DNA from: an uncultured Verrucomicrobia subdivision 3 bacterium
GTDB lineage: Bacteria > Verrucomicrobiota > Verrucomicrobiia > Limisphaerales > UBA11358
DNA: 64,000 nt
Reading direction: 5' to 3'
Assembly: GCA_903835255.1 (NCBI GenBank)
Contig: CAILMI010000020.1
Coordinates: 1 to 64,000, forward strand
Each line of letters starts with the position of its first letter. Position 1 is the stretch's first letter. The notes under the pieces were generated by a model. The model was not told the DNA's origin. It did not search any database and worked only from the letters and a program-made list of their open reading frames with translations. Positions 8,220 through 17,825 of this stretch are shown here, piece by piece. The translations under genes and the position numbers were made by a program.

Positions 8220-9530
8220 TTAAAAGAGGGTGCCTTGGGCGGGGTGGGCGGGGTCGGGGGCGCCCCAGAGTTGGGTGATCATTTCCCGCTGCGGCGTGAA
8301 TGGGCACTTGGCTTTGGGTTGTTTCTGGGATGGGTCGCTGTGCTGCAATGCGAATTGGGCCCCGGTCATCAACGCAGTTTTGCCCAGCTTCTGATTCAAT
8401 TCATGTGTCGCGTCGTCCAGCGCACCCCAGCGCTCCTCCGGGGTCCGGCTCCAGAGGGTGGGATGCGTGTCCAGTTTCTCCAGATTGAACAGGGCGAGGC
8501 GGATCTGGCGCACGGGACGATCCCGGCCGGCCATGATTTCGCGGAACATCTGCTCCAGAACCGTGTTAATGACGGAGTTGAGAAACTGCGGATGCCGGAA
8601 CCGGTGGCAGGCGGCAACCTCGGTAAAATCGTTGAACCGCACGGCCAGGCTGAACTCGCGCGCCTGCATGCACTCCCGCCGCAGCTGGCCGGTGAGCCGG
8701 GTGGCTTCGCTCAGCAGGAAGGTGAGCGCGGCTTCGGGGTCGGGCTCATCCTGCGGGAGCGTGGTGCTGCTGGAAAGGGTCGTGCGATCCTTGATCTCCA
8801 GCGCCAGCGGCTCGTTCCATTGCCCGTTCGCAAACAGCCACAGTTGCTGTCCCCAGATGCCGAATTTTTGTTTCAGCAGCATCGAGGGCAGCCGCGCGAC
8901 GTGGCCGAAGGTGAGGGCTCCCAGCGCGGCCAGGGAGCGCTGCCGGTTCCTGCCGATGCCGGATAATTCCTGCACCGGCCGGTCTTTTAGGAAATCTTTT
9001 TCCCTGCCGGCGGGCACCTCGAGAAAACCGGTGCCCTTGGCGGCATCGGTCGCGAGCTTGGCCAGCTGGGCGGAGTTGCCCAGCCCGGCAGTGACCGGCA
9101 GGCGCGTCTCGCGCAGGACCCGCTGGCGAAGGCCCTGGACATAGTCGGCGGCCGTGGTGTCGCGCCACACGTGGGCTTCCATGGTTGAGAAATCCAAAAA
9201 CCCCTCGTCAATCGAATAGGGGACGAGGGTGGGGGCGTATGCCTCCAGAATCAGAAACATCCGCCGGGACAAGTCGCGGTAGGCCTCGTAGTGCGGTTTG
9301 CAGAGGACGCCTCCGGGGCAGAGGCGCTTGGCCTCGAAGCAGGCGGTGCCGGTCTGAATCCCATGTTTTTTGGCAAGCCGGTTGGCGGCAATGACAATTC
9401 CGTCGCCGCGCCGCCCGCCTCCGACCCAGACGGGGCGCCCCTCCAGTCGGGGATCAAGCGCGATCTCGCAGCTGGCGAAGAAGGAATCCCCGTCCACGTG
9501 CAAAATTCTATTTTGAGATGCTGGCTTCAC
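8220..9530 (-). CDS. Y-family DNA polymerase (DinB/Pol IV-like)
   Basis: Translesion polymerase. Catalytic motifs: ILHVDGDSFFASCE at the N-terminus (first metal Asp) and YSIDEGFLDF (metal Asp/Glu). Then a helix-hairpin-helix region (ELSGIGRNRQRSLAALG) and a little-finger domain. I place the start at GTG 9530 (VKPASQNRILHVDGD), preceded by GCGAGGG seven bases upstream; the longer open frame to 9713 runs into palindromic repeats and is not believable. The resulting 436 residues are longer than E. coli DinB (351) because of an extended C-terminus. No imuA or dnaE2 neighbour. Confidence 0.85.
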   Translation of the reverse strand: MKPASQNRILHVDGDSFFASCEIALDPRLEGRPVWVGGGRRGDGIVIAANRLAKKHGIQTGTACFEAKRLCPGGVLCKPHYEAYRDLSRRMFLILEAYAPTLVPYSIDEGFLDFSTMEAHVWRDTTAADYVQGLRQRVLRETRLPVTAGLGNSAQLAKLATDAAKGTGFLEVPAGREKDFLKDRPVQELSGIGRNRQRSLAALGALTFGHVARLPSMLLKQKFGIWGQQLWLFANGQWNEPLALEIKDRTTLSSSTTLPQDEPDPEAALTFLLSEATRLTGQLRRECMQAREFSLAVRFNDFTEVAACHRFRHPQFLNSVINTVLEQMFREIMAGRDRPVRQIRLALFNLEKLDTHPTLWSRTPEERWGALDDATHELNQKLGKTALMTGAQFALQHSDPSQKQPKAKCPFTPQREMITQLWGAPDPAHPAQGTLF

Positions 9531-9599
9531 AAATGAACCCTCGCCGGAAGCCCACACGGTACCGTGTCGGCCGCCGCCGTCCATGACGAGTTGTTCACA

Positions 9600-9729
9600 G
9601 GGGACAGCGCGCTGCGCTGTCCCCGTCGCCGAGTGCAGCGTCAGGCGACGGAAAGCAATCAGGCGAGGCGCGGTGCCTTGCCTCAATCGTTCCGCCCTCC
9701 CGGGCGGGGGCATCGCAGCGCGATGCCCC
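9600..9729. repeat. Paired perfect palindromes with GC-GCT-GC core
   Basis: Two strong hairpins. 9600-9624 is GGGGACAGCGC / GCT / GCGCTGTCCCC with 11-bp perfect arms, and 9707-9729 is GGGGCATCGC / AGC / GCGATGCCCC with 10-bp perfect arms. The second core recurs in family B. They lie between the polymerase and mgtA, in a 510-bp gene-free stretch (9531-10040) that also holds partial copies near 9773-9790 and 9891-9913. Confidence 0.85.
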
Positions 9730-9928
9730 TACCTGCTACTGAAGCGAGCTTTTGAGGATAATGGTAGGCACAGAGCGCTGCGCTGTCCCCGCCCGCGCGG
9801 AGCGGGCGAAATAAACTGTGCCAGGTTTCACGCGCCACCCCACGCGAATCGTCGCCTGGCGCTGCGCTCGGCGACTCGGAGGACGGCGCAGCGCGCCATC
9901 CCTACCCTATTTTGGAATCCGGGTTTAA

Positions 9929-9966
9929 GACAGGTAGGAAATTTAGATGCGTCTGTCCTACGGCGG
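9929..9966 (+). repeat. Dispersed repeat, family E, copy 1
   Basis: GACAGG-TAGGAAATTTAGATGCG-CTG-CCT matches 31577-31620 (GACAGGCTCTGAGGAAATTTAGATGCGCCTGCCCT) over about 35 bp. It sits at the end of the palindromic block upstream of mgtA. Confidence 0.6.
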
Positions 9967-10040
9967 ATCAAGCAAGGCCTCGACAGACCGATGGGGAAGG
10001 GGCAGGGTGTCCCCGAGGGTGGTGAAAGTCATTATTAACG

Positions 10041-12680
10041 ATGATGCAAAAAAACTTCAGCGGCACGATCGATCTGCATGAGGCGGCGGCGTTGGAGGGG
10101 GAGGAGGTTCTCCGGTGGCTCGGCACGCAGCGGGAGGGTTTGAGTGAATCCGCCGCGGCGGAACGACGGCTGCTGTTCGGCTCCAATGAAATCACTCCGG
10201 GGCGGAAGCGCGAATGGCTCCAGCGCCTCTGGATGGCCGTGCGCAATCCCCTGGTCCTCCTGCTGACGGTGCTGGCCACTGTGGCGTATGCCACGGAGGA
10301 TTTCCGCTCAGGAACAATGATGCTGCTAATGGTGGCCTTGGGTGTGTCGTTGCGTTTCGTGCAGGAAACCAAGGCTGACAATGCCGCCGCCAAACTTAAG
10401 GCCATGATTAAAGTCACGGCCACTGTGGTGCGGGAGGGCCAGACTTTAAAAATCCCTCTGCCGCAGCTCGTCCCCGGCGATATCGTGAAACTTTCCGCGG
10501 GCGATATGATTCCCGGCGATGTGCGGCTGCTGGCGGCCAAAGACTTGTTCCTCATCCAGGCAACACTCACCGGCGAATCGTTGCCGGTCGAAAAAAACGA
10601 TGCGTGCGACCGGCGGGGCGGGGTCTCTTCGATAGAGCGCGCCAACCTCTGTTTCCTGGGCACCAGTGTCGAAAGCGGTGCGGCCACGGGCGTTCTGATT
10701 GCGACCGGAGCGCAAACCTACTTTGGCAAGATGGCGGGCAGTCTTGCGGCTCAGCAGCCCGAGACAGCCTTTGACAGGGGGGTGAAAAAATATGTCTGGC
10801 TGATGCTGTCGTTCATGCTGGCGATGGTGCCAGCCGTTTTTTTCATCAACGGCCTGATGAAACATCAATGGAAGAGCGCTTTTTTCTTCGCCATGGCGGT
10901 GGCCGTCGGCCTGACGCCCGAAATGCTGCCCATGATTATTTCCGTCTGCCTCTCGCGAGGGGCCATAGCGATGGCCCGAAAAAAAGTCATCGTCAAAAAA
11001 TTGAATGCCATCCAGAACTTCGGAGCCATGGATGTGCTCTGCACTGACAAGACCGGCACGCTGACGATGGACCAGGTCATTCTCGAATTGCACTGCGACG
11101 TGTTTAAAAATGACAGCAAGGCGGTTTTGCGGGACGCGTATCTCATCAGCCACTTTCAGACCGGATTGAAAAACATCCTGGATCGTGCGGTGCTGAAGCA
11201 CCAGCAATTGCACCAGGAACTTGGCTTGGAACATCACCGGATGATCGATGAGATCCCCTTCGACTTTTCGCGGCGTATGATGTCGGTGATCATCGAGGGG
11301 CCGGACGGGGAGCATCGGCTGCTCACCAAGGGCGCCCCCGAGGCGGTGTTCGCCCAATGCACGCACTTCGAAAGCGAGGGGGAGATTTTTGAAATGGAGC
11401 CGATCCTCGTGGGGAATCTCATCGAACAGGTTAATTCTTTGAGCGAGGACGGCTTCCGCGTGTTGGCCGTCGCTTCCAAAAAACTGGGAACCCAGGCCGC
11501 CTTCACCCAGGCGGATGAAAAAGAGCTGGTGCTCACCGGCTACCTGGCCTTCCTGGACCCCCCCAAAGACTCCGCTGCCAAAGCCATCACGGCACTCCGG
11601 CAAAACGGGGTGACCGTAAAAGTGCTGACCGGCGATAACGACCTCGTCACCCGTAAAGTGTGCAGCGAGGTGGGGATTCATGCGGACAAAATACTGCTGG
11701 GAGTCCAGGTGGAAAAGCTGTCGGATGCCGAGCTGGGGAGGGAGGTTGAAGCCACGGATATTTTTGCCCGCCTTTCGCCTGCGCATAAAAAACGCATCGT
11801 CCAGGCCTTGCAGCGCAATCGCCATGTTGTCGGCTTTATGGGGGACGGCATCAACGACGCCCCCGCCCTGCGCTCTGCGGATGTGGGGTTGTCTGTGGAG
11901 AACGCCGTGGACATCGCCAAGGAATCGGCTGCCATTATTCTTCTGGAAAAAGACCTGATGGTTCTGCAGGAGGGTGTGCTGGAAGGCCGCAAGGTGTTCG
12001 TGAATATTGTGAAATACATCCGCATGGGGGCGAGCTCCAGCTTCGGGAATATGTTCAGCGTGCTGGGCGCAAGCGCGTGGCTGCCGTTTCTGCCCATGCA
12101 GCCGATTCAGGTGCTGACGAACAACCTGCTCTATGATTTCTCTCAGGTCGCAATCCCCGCGGACAACGTCGGCACCGCGGTCATTTCCAAACCGCGACCG
12201 TGGAACCTGGGTGAGCTGTCCCGGTTTATTCTTTTCATAGGGCCGATCAGTTCACTTTTTGACTACACGACCTACGCGTTCCTATGGTTCATCCTCAAAT
12301 GCAGCCACCTCACCTTGGCGGCGCCGGGCGAACTGGCCGCCCGCTTTGCTCATCCGGTGGACGCGGATCACACCTATGCGGCAGCGTTATTTAGCACGGG
12401 CTGGTTTGTCGAATCGCTAATGACGCAGACCCTCATCATTCACGTCATCCGCACCAACCAGGTTCCCTTCATCCAGTCCCGCGCGAGCTGGCAGCTGACG
12501 ATGACGACCATTGCCGTCATGGGCATCGGGGTGATTCTGCCGTATTCACCCCTGGCGCAGCCGCTCGGCTTCGTTCCCTTGCCGTGGCAGTTCTGGCCCT
12601 GGCTGGGAGCGACGCTGCTGTGCTACGTCGCCTTGGCGCAGCTCGTCAAGACGTGGCTTGCCCGGAAAGGATGGATTTGA
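10041..12680 (+). CDS. mgtA: Magnesium-translocating P-type ATPase
   Basis: P3B-type ATPase for Mg2+ uptake at the inner membrane, 879 residues. Seen: N-terminal cation-ATPase domain (EEVLRWLGTQREGLSE), the TGES actuator loop, the phosphorylation site DKTGTLTMD, KGAPE and LTGDN in the nucleotide domain, and GDGINDAPALR at the hinge, followed by a long C-terminal membrane block. No mgtC or regulatory neighbour. Upstream lies a palindromic repeat block, so any leader-type Mg2+ control is not recognisable. Confidence 0.92.
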   Translation: MMQKNFSGTIDLHEAAALEGEEVLRWLGTQREGLSESAAAERRLLFGSNEITPGRKREWLQRLWMAVRNPLVLLLTVLATVAYATEDFRSGTMMLLMVALGVSLRFVQETKADNAAAKLKAMIKVTATVVREGQTLKIPLPQLVPGDIVKLSAGDMIPGDVRLLAAKDLFLIQATLTGESLPVEKNDACDRRGGVSSIERANLCFLGTSVESGAATGVLIATGAQTYFGKMAGSLAAQQPETAFDRGVKKYVWLMLSFMLAMVPAVFFINGLMKHQWKSAFFFAMAVAVGLTPEMLPMIISVCLSRGAIAMARKKVIVKKLNAIQNFGAMDVLCTDKTGTLTMDQVILELHCDVFKNDSKAVLRDAYLISHFQTGLKNILDRAVLKHQQLHQELGLEHHRMIDEIPFDFSRRMMSVIIEGPDGEHRLLTKGAPEAVFAQCTHFESEGEIFEMEPILVGNLIEQVNSLSEDGFRVLAVASKKLGTQAAFTQADEKELVLTGYLAFLDPPKDSAAKAITALRQNGVTVKVLTGDNDLVTRKVCSEVGIHADKILLGVQVEKLSDAELGREVEATDIFARLSPAHKKRIVQALQRNRHVVGFMGDGINDAPALRSADVGLSVENAVDIAKESAAIILLEKDLMVLQEGVLEGRKVFVNIVKYIRMGASSSFGNMFSVLGASAWLPFLPMQPIQVLTNNLLYDFSQVAIPADNVGTAVISKPRPWNLGELSRFILFIGPISSLFDYTTYAFLWFILKCSHLTLAAPGELAARFAHPVDADHTYAAALFSTGWFVESLMTQTLIIHVIRTNQVPFIQSRASWQLTMTTIAVMGIGVILPYSPLAQPLGFVPLPWQFWPWLGATLLCYVALAQLVKTWLARKGWI

Positions 12681-12749
12681 AAATCCGGAAAGTGAGTTTC
12701 CTGAGCGGCCGCCAAGCTTCCGGCGGAATTCATTGCAGAACCGTTCCGG

Positions 12750-14969
12750 TCACTGGGCGAGGCGGGTGACCTTGACGGTTGCTAGGAGATTTTTTCGATC
12801 CGGCGCCTGATACAGCCGGAACTCGTAAGTGGCCCCAGCGCTGATCCAGGGGATATCCCTGACGCTTTGATTGCTTCGGGTGAAAAGGATTTCGGGCCCC
12901 CCGTTTTCGGAAAGATAGACTTCCCCCAGGCTGCCGTCGCCGGTATTCCAATCCAGCCACGTGGTGCCGGCGCCCGGGCCCGGCGGCACCGGGTTTGGCG
13001 CGGCGGAAATATAGGCATGCAGCTGCTTTCCCAGGTCTGTCTGGGCCACCGTTACTGGGGCCACTGTTGTCGATGTTGCTGATTCAGCAACCTTGACGGT
13101 TGCTAGGAGATTTTTTCGATCCGGTGCCAGATACAATCGGAACTCATAAATGGGCCCAGCAGCAACCCAGGGCACGATTGTCATCATTCGGCTGCTCCGG
13201 GTAACAAGAATTTCGGGGCCTCCGTTTTCGGATAGGTAAACTTCCCCCAGGCTGCCGTCGCCCGTGTCCCAATCGAGCAAGGTGACGCCGCTGCCGTCAC
13301 CGGATGGCGCGGGCTTCGGCGTTGCTAAAATGGACGCATTGATCTTTTTCCCAAGCTCTGTCTGGGTAGCTGTCACCAGGGGAGCAATTGTAGGCGTCGT
13401 TCGTCCGGTGATCTCCAGCAGCTCATAGGGGCCTTCAGAAAATAAAACTGCGGTGATCTTGCCCTCTGCCATATTTTCTATATTGGCGCGCTCGTCAACC
13501 GGATGCTCGGCCCGGAACGACGCGCCCCAGCGGCGATTGATGAGCACCACGTTTTTTTCAGGCAGTTCATGCTGAACCGGCTGGCGCGTTATCCTTTGCT
13601 TGAGGAACTCGAGGTTATGAAAATTCATTATACCGTCGAGATTGTATTCGATGTCGGCAAGCTCCATCCACGGGCGCGTCGCAAGGATTATCGGTCCCTG
13701 TTGCTTCAGATGCTGAAGGGTGGCGATCAGTTTGCTTCGTGCCAGACGCTCGTTGGAGGGATGAAAGAGTCCGTTTTCAAGTTGTGTAACCCTCGGCCAA
13801 AACAGGGCAAGCCCGCTGCTCAAAAAAATTAAAAGAAGAACCGAATACAGTAGTTTTTTCCACAGCTGCGGGAGTCCGTAAATCGGCACGCTTAAGGCAA
13901 AGCAGCTCAGACCCGCGGCGATCGTCAGGTAGCGAATCCAGCCCACGGAGCTGAACATCCAGTAGCCCGAAGAAAAAAGAATGGAGAGGACGAGCCCGGC
14001 AAAGAGGCTTGACCACGATTTGAAGCGACGGAGTGGGAGGAGACAGGCAGCCAACGCCACCAACGCCAGCAGAAAGATCAGGTGAATCATAAAAGTTTGT
14101 TCCACGAGTGCGATGCGTTGTTGAATCAGCCCCAGGGTGATCTGAGGAGGTTTTTCAACAGTCATTTCGTGTAGCGCTTCGAGAAACTGCTGCCAATTGA
14201 TCAGCCAGCCGTGAAATCCCAGCACCGTCAGCTTCCAGGTCTCAAACAGGAAAGTGGGCAGCCCGCATCCCAGTGAGAAAAAAGCCGCGAGCTGAAAACA
14301 TTTTTTCAGCTCGCTTCTCGCCGCGTATAATCGAGCCGCCACAATGCAGACGGCGCCAATACATGCCAGAACTGCCAATAACTTGGTTTGAACCGCCAGC
14401 CCTAGAAATAAACCGGAAAAAAACAGCGTTCGGCGCGCTAGTTTTCCCAGGGCTGTCAGCCAGTGTCCTATTGCCAGAAAAGCAACTGCTGGAATTTCGC
14501 CCATGAAGGTGCTCCAAATCGGAGAATTACAGAACAGCGAAACAATGGTCAGGCAAAATAGTCCGACCCCCAATGGCAGGGACCAGTCGGTCACCTCGCG
14601 CGCGATCAAAATCAGCAGCAGGGTAAAAACACTGCCCCATACGAGGATCGCCGCAATGCCGGGAACCACGTCCGAGATGCCGGTGATTTTCAGGAGCGCG
14701 GCGCAGGGAACTATCAGGGTCGGTCCCGTTCCGGTCCAAGGATCAAAGACAACGGGTTCATTACTGCGGTCCCCGAAGGTGGTGGCGTATCCGAGACCTT
14801 GGGACAGCGACTTGGCAACCACTGCAAACCAACCATCGTCAGCGCAGCAGAGACCGTGATTCACCGCCTTGCCAAGGCACAGAAGAATAAAAGCCCCCCA
14901 AATACCGGCCGCAACCCAGCGCGGAAACCACCGGGGCGCGCTGTTTTTTTCAGGATCGCCGAAAGACAT
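12750..14969 (-). CDS. Polytopic glycosyltransferase-like protein (GT39/ArnT-like) with duplicated C-terminal module
   Basis: About ten hydrophobic segments fill residues 15-430. The first periplasmic loop has an acidic DDGWFAVVAKSL motif like the catalytic loop of dolichyl-phosphate-mannose / ArnT-type transferases, which use polyprenyl-linked sugars. The last ~210 residues are two tandem 107-residue copies sharing DWxTGDGSLGEVYLSENGGPE and FRLYxAPDRKNLLATVKV; their DNA is offset by 321 bp with long identical stretches, so the duplication is recent. I choose ATG 14969 (MSFGDPEKN), just before the first membrane segment, over the longer frame to 15029. Sugar donor and acceptor are unknown. 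Confidence 0.65.
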   Translation of the reverse strand: MSFGDPEKNSAPRWFPRWVAAGIWGAFILLCLGKAVNHGLCCADDGWFAVVAKSLSQGLGYATTFGDRSNEPVVFDPWTGTGPTLIVPCAALLKITGISDVVPGIAAILVWGSVFTLLLILIAREVTDWSLPLGVGLFCLTIVSLFCNSPIWSTFMGEIPAVAFLAIGHWLTALGKLARRTLFFSGLFLGLAVQTKLLAVLACIGAVCIVAARLYAARSELKKCFQLAAFFSLGCGLPTFLFETWKLTVLGFHGWLINWQQFLEALHEMTVEKPPQITLGLIQQRIALVEQTFMIHLIFLLALVALAACLLPLRRFKSWSSLFAGLVLSILFSSGYWMFSSVGWIRYLTIAAGLSCFALSVPIYGLPQLWKKLLYSVLLLIFLSSGLALFWPRVTQLENGLFHPSNERLARSKLIATLQHLKQQGPIILATRPWMELADIEYNLDGIMNFHNLEFLKQRITRQPVQHELPEKNVVLINRRWGASFRAEHPVDERANIENMAEGKITAVLFSEGPYELLEITGRTTPTIAPLVTATQTELGKKINASILATPKPAPSGDGSGVTLLDWDTGDGSLGEVYLSENGGPEILVTRSSRMMTIVPWVAAGPIYEFRLYLAPDRKNLLATVKVAESATSTTVAPVTVAQTDLGKQLHAYISAAPNPVPPGPGAGTTWLDWNTGDGSLGEVYLSENGGPEILFTRSNQSVRDIPWISAGATYEFRLYQAPDRKNLLATVKVTRLAQ

Positions 14970-15131
14970 GATGTTGATGTTACAGTCAGGCCGGAGCGAT
15001 GGCGAACTCAGAATTAAAAGCAGACCCAAAGCCTGACGCCCCGTTCAATCGCCGCCTTGATTTGGGTATATCCTGGTGGTTGTGTCGAAAGGAAAAGCGC
15101 CGACTTGGGAAGCCATCGGCGAATGACACCC

Positions 15132-15815
15132 TCAAATTCCTCTGCTACCCGACACGGCCGAATGGCCGGCGACTTTCTTGCGGACATAATTAAGATGATA
15201 CTCGTCGGTCTCCAGTGACCGGCGTAGCCGTTTCATTTCCAGCCGACCTACCACATAAGCTATTTGCCGCTCATCCAAAAGCGGCTCGCGCCGCTGCTCA
15301 ATGAAATCCAATAGCTGGTTGAGTTGAATCACGTTCGGTCCCGCGTTCGTTTTGATTTCGGCATCGCCCGTGAACACCACCACGCCAATAAACGCGCCCT
15401 CGGGAAGTTTGAACAGGGATTGCACTGTTTTAAGGTGTCCGTAGTTTTGCATCAGCGGATTGCGGAACCGGCTTTTCTTGCGGTAAATCACCTGCGTCCA
15501 ATAGTCGTCATATGGCTGCCCTAGAATCCAGCCGGTGTAATGCTTGGTTTCGATGACGAACAATCCCGCTTCCGTCACGAGAATATGGTCAATTTGAGTG
15601 GTCCCGGTTTCGGTTTTCAGTGTGACGTTGTTCAGCAGCACATTCAACCGTGTCAGCCGCTGAAGCCTATTAGCGACCAATGCTTCGCCCCGGTTCTCGT
15701 TTATCAGCAATTTGCGGCCGGCAGAGATGCCGACAATTAATCCGACCATGCCCGCCAGCAAAATGTAGACGATACTCACGTGCCGAAATGATGCCACTCG
15801 AGCGTGGGCATACAA
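15132..15815 (-). CDS. NERD-domain protein (nuclease-related), membrane-anchored
   Basis: 227 residues. An N-terminal hydrophobic anchor (IVYILLAGMVGLIVGISAG) is followed by a NERD domain: VANRLQRL, TTQIDHILVTEAGLFVIETK (the Asp and Glu-x-Lys of the restriction-endonuclease-like fold) and YWTQVI. NERD proteins are predicted nucleases often linked to DNA processing or defence; activity here is unproven. Stands alone between the glycosyltransferase and the photolyase island. Confidence 0.75.
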   Translation of the reverse strand: MYAHARVASFRHVSIVYILLAGMVGLIVGISAGRKLLINENRGEALVANRLQRLTRLNVLLNNVTLKTETGTTQIDHILVTEAGLFVIETKHYTGWILGQPYDDYWTQVIYRKKSRFRNPLMQNYGHLKTVQSLFKLPEGAFIGVVVFTGDAEIKTNAGPNVIQLNQLLDFIEQRREPLLDERQIAYVVGRLEMKRLRRSLETDEYHLNYVRKKVAGHSAVSGSRGI

Positions 15816-16218
15816 GCACGCATCCGTTTTACAAAAGTTCTTATCGTGCTACTAATACGGCTTTGACCTGACTCTTAACAGAGGAATGTGACAGAAAGAA
15901 AGTGCTGCTGGGATAAGAAAGGCGCAGAATTATAAAAAGAGGAAATCCAGTGAAGATCTGATCTTTGGGGTTTTCCAGGTGATCGAAGGGGGGGTCTTTT
16001 TAAAGCCTAGGGGCGATATTACAATTGGGAACGGCGGCAGCATTCGTTGGGCTTGCAAACACCGGCGGCATTTGTGAAGAATAATCTAGGTAAGATTCCG
16101 GTTCCCTGTGGGCTGCGGCCCGCTTCCCCCCGGAACCGTGAGTGGAAGCATAATAACAAACTAAAACTGCCGGTAACTCTCACATCAAAAGTCGTATGTC
16201 TTGTAAGGCCAATCCGGT
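15816..16218. other. 403-bp intergenic region upstream of the photolyase island
   Basis: No coding frame or RNA gene is recognised. It is less GC-rich than the flanks, with A-rich and G-rich runs around 15900-16000. As the only upstream space for the 16219-20787 gene string it should contain that promoter, but I could not identify a convincing -35/-10 pair. Confidence 0.4.
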
Positions 16219-17820
16219 TTGAAAAAGTGCGCTACAAACGATTTGCCTGGCCGCCCCCGCCGCTTGGTGCTCATTCTCGGCGACCAGTTGGATGCCAATT
16301 CCGCTGCGTTCGACGGGTTTGATCCGAAGCTCGATGCCGTCTGGATGGCCGAAGTGGCCGAAGAATCAACCCACGTCTGGACGCACCAGATGCGCATCGC
16401 GCTATTCCTCGCCGCCATGCGCCACTTCCGTGATGATTTGCGAAAGCGTGGTTTCAATGTGTATTACCAGGCCCTGGATGACACGCCCAGCGCGGGAAGT
16501 CTCGGCGAAGCATTGCGCGCGGCAATCAGCCATTTGGCCCCGCAAAAGCTCATCATCGTCCAACCTGGCGAATGGCGGGTGGAGCAAAGTTTGCGCGCCG
16601 CCGCCCGCCCGCTTGGTTTGGAGCTGGAGATTCGCCCCGACCGCCATTTTCTGTCATCGCGCGAGGATTTTGCCGCCCATGCGAAAGGGCGCAAGCAGCT
16701 CCGTATGGAATTCTTCTACCGGGAGAGCCGCCGGAAGCACCAGGTGCTGATGGATGGCGACCAGCCGGTGGGGGGGGCGTGGAACTTCGACGCGGACAAT
16801 CGCGAGAGTTTCGGCAAGTCGGGCCCGGGCAAAGTGCCGCAGCCCATGCAATTTCGACCCGACGAAGTCACGCGCGACGTCTTGGAACTCGTGGCCAAAC
16901 GTTTTGCCAAGCATCCCGGCAGTCTGGAGCACTTCGATTGGCCGGTGACACCGGAGCAGTCCCAAGCGGCGCTGCGCGATTTCATCCAGCACCGGCTTCC
17001 TAATTTCGGAAAGTATGAGGACGCCATGTGGGGTTCAGGTGACGGTCGGTTCGCACAGCCGTATCTGTTTCACTCGCGACTGAGCGCCGCAATGAATTTG
17101 AAATTGCTCGATCCGCGCGCCGTCATCGCGGCCGCCGAGGAGGCCTATCGCAAAGGCCAAGCGCCGCTGGCGAGTGTCGAGGGTTTTATACGCCAGATTC
17201 TTGGCTGGCGCGAATTCGTGCGCGGCATTTACTGGCATTTCATGCCGGGCTACCGGGAGTTGAACGCCCTGAACGCGCATCAGCCGCTGCCGGATTTTTA
17301 TTGGACGGGTAAAACTGAGATGAACTGTCTGCGCGAAGCCATCGGCCAGACGCTCGAATTCGGTTACGCGCACCATATCCAGCGGCTCATGGTCACCGGA
17401 CTTTTCTCGCTGCTGCTCGGGGTCAAACCGCAGGCGGTTCACGAGTGGTATCTCGCTATGTATGTGGACGCGGTCGAGTGGGTGGAACTGCCTAACACGC
17501 TCGGCATGTCGCAGCATGGCGATGGCGGTTTGATGGCCAGCAAGCCTTACGTCGCTTCCGGGAAATACATCGAGCGCATGAGCAACTACTGCGCGGGCTG
17601 CCGCTTCGACCCCGCGAAGTCCACGGGCGACGCCGCCTGCCCCTACACGACGCTCTACTGGGACTTTCTGCTGCGGCACGAGCCGTTCCTTGCCAAGAAT
17701 CAGCGCATGGCGATGCAGCTGAAAAACCTCGCCCGCCTGGACGCGCCCAAGCGAAAAGCCATTCAGCAGCAAGCAGCCCAAGTCCGCGCCGCCTGTTGCT
17801 GCCCCGCGGCTGCGATATAA
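16219..17820 (+). CDS. FeS-type bacterial cryptochrome/photolyase (FeS-BCP, PhrB-like)
   Basis: Member of the prokaryotic 6-4 photolyase group, 533 residues, expected to bind FAD, a lumazine-type antenna and a 4Fe-4S cluster. The N-terminal alpha/beta domain starts RLVLILGDQLD. Cysteines at residues 370, 458, 461 and 474 have spacings 88-3-13, identical to the cluster ligands of Agrobacterium PhrB (350, 438, 441, 454). The region around NTLGMSQHGDGG and MSNYCAGCRFDP is family-typical. TTG start at 16219. First gene of a co-directional string; the next gene starts five bases after its stop. 6-4 photoproduct repair is the likely role; a signalling role is possible. Confidence 0.92.
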   Translation: MKKCATNDLPGRPRRLVLILGDQLDANSAAFDGFDPKLDAVWMAEVAEESTHVWTHQMRIALFLAAMRHFRDDLRKRGFNVYYQALDDTPSAGSLGEALRAAISHLAPQKLIIVQPGEWRVEQSLRAAARPLGLELEIRPDRHFLSSREDFAAHAKGRKQLRMEFFYRESRRKHQVLMDGDQPVGGAWNFDADNRESFGKSGPGKVPQPMQFRPDEVTRDVLELVAKRFAKHPGSLEHFDWPVTPEQSQAALRDFIQHRLPNFGKYEDAMWGSGDGRFAQPYLFHSRLSAAMNLKLLDPRAVIAAAEEAYRKGQAPLASVEGFIRQILGWREFVRGIYWHFMPGYRELNALNAHQPLPDFYWTGKTEMNCLREAIGQTLEFGYAHHIQRLMVTGLFSLLLGVKPQAVHEWYLAMYVDAVEWVELPNTLGMSQHGDGGLMASKPYVASGKYIERMSNYCAGCRFDPAKSTGDAACPYTTLYWDFLLRHEPFLAKNQRMAMQLKNLARLDAPKRKAIQQQAAQVRAACCCPAAAI

Positions 17821-17825
17821 AATTT

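Noticed and set aside
9531-9713. N-terminal extension of the Y-family polymerase
   Set aside because: Lies in palindromic repeat DNA; GTG 9530 has a ribosome site and matches the family N-terminus.
10446-11825. 459-codon minus-strand frame inside mgtA
   Set aside because: Shadow of mgtA; composition (many His, Gln, Gly) is typical of antisense translation.
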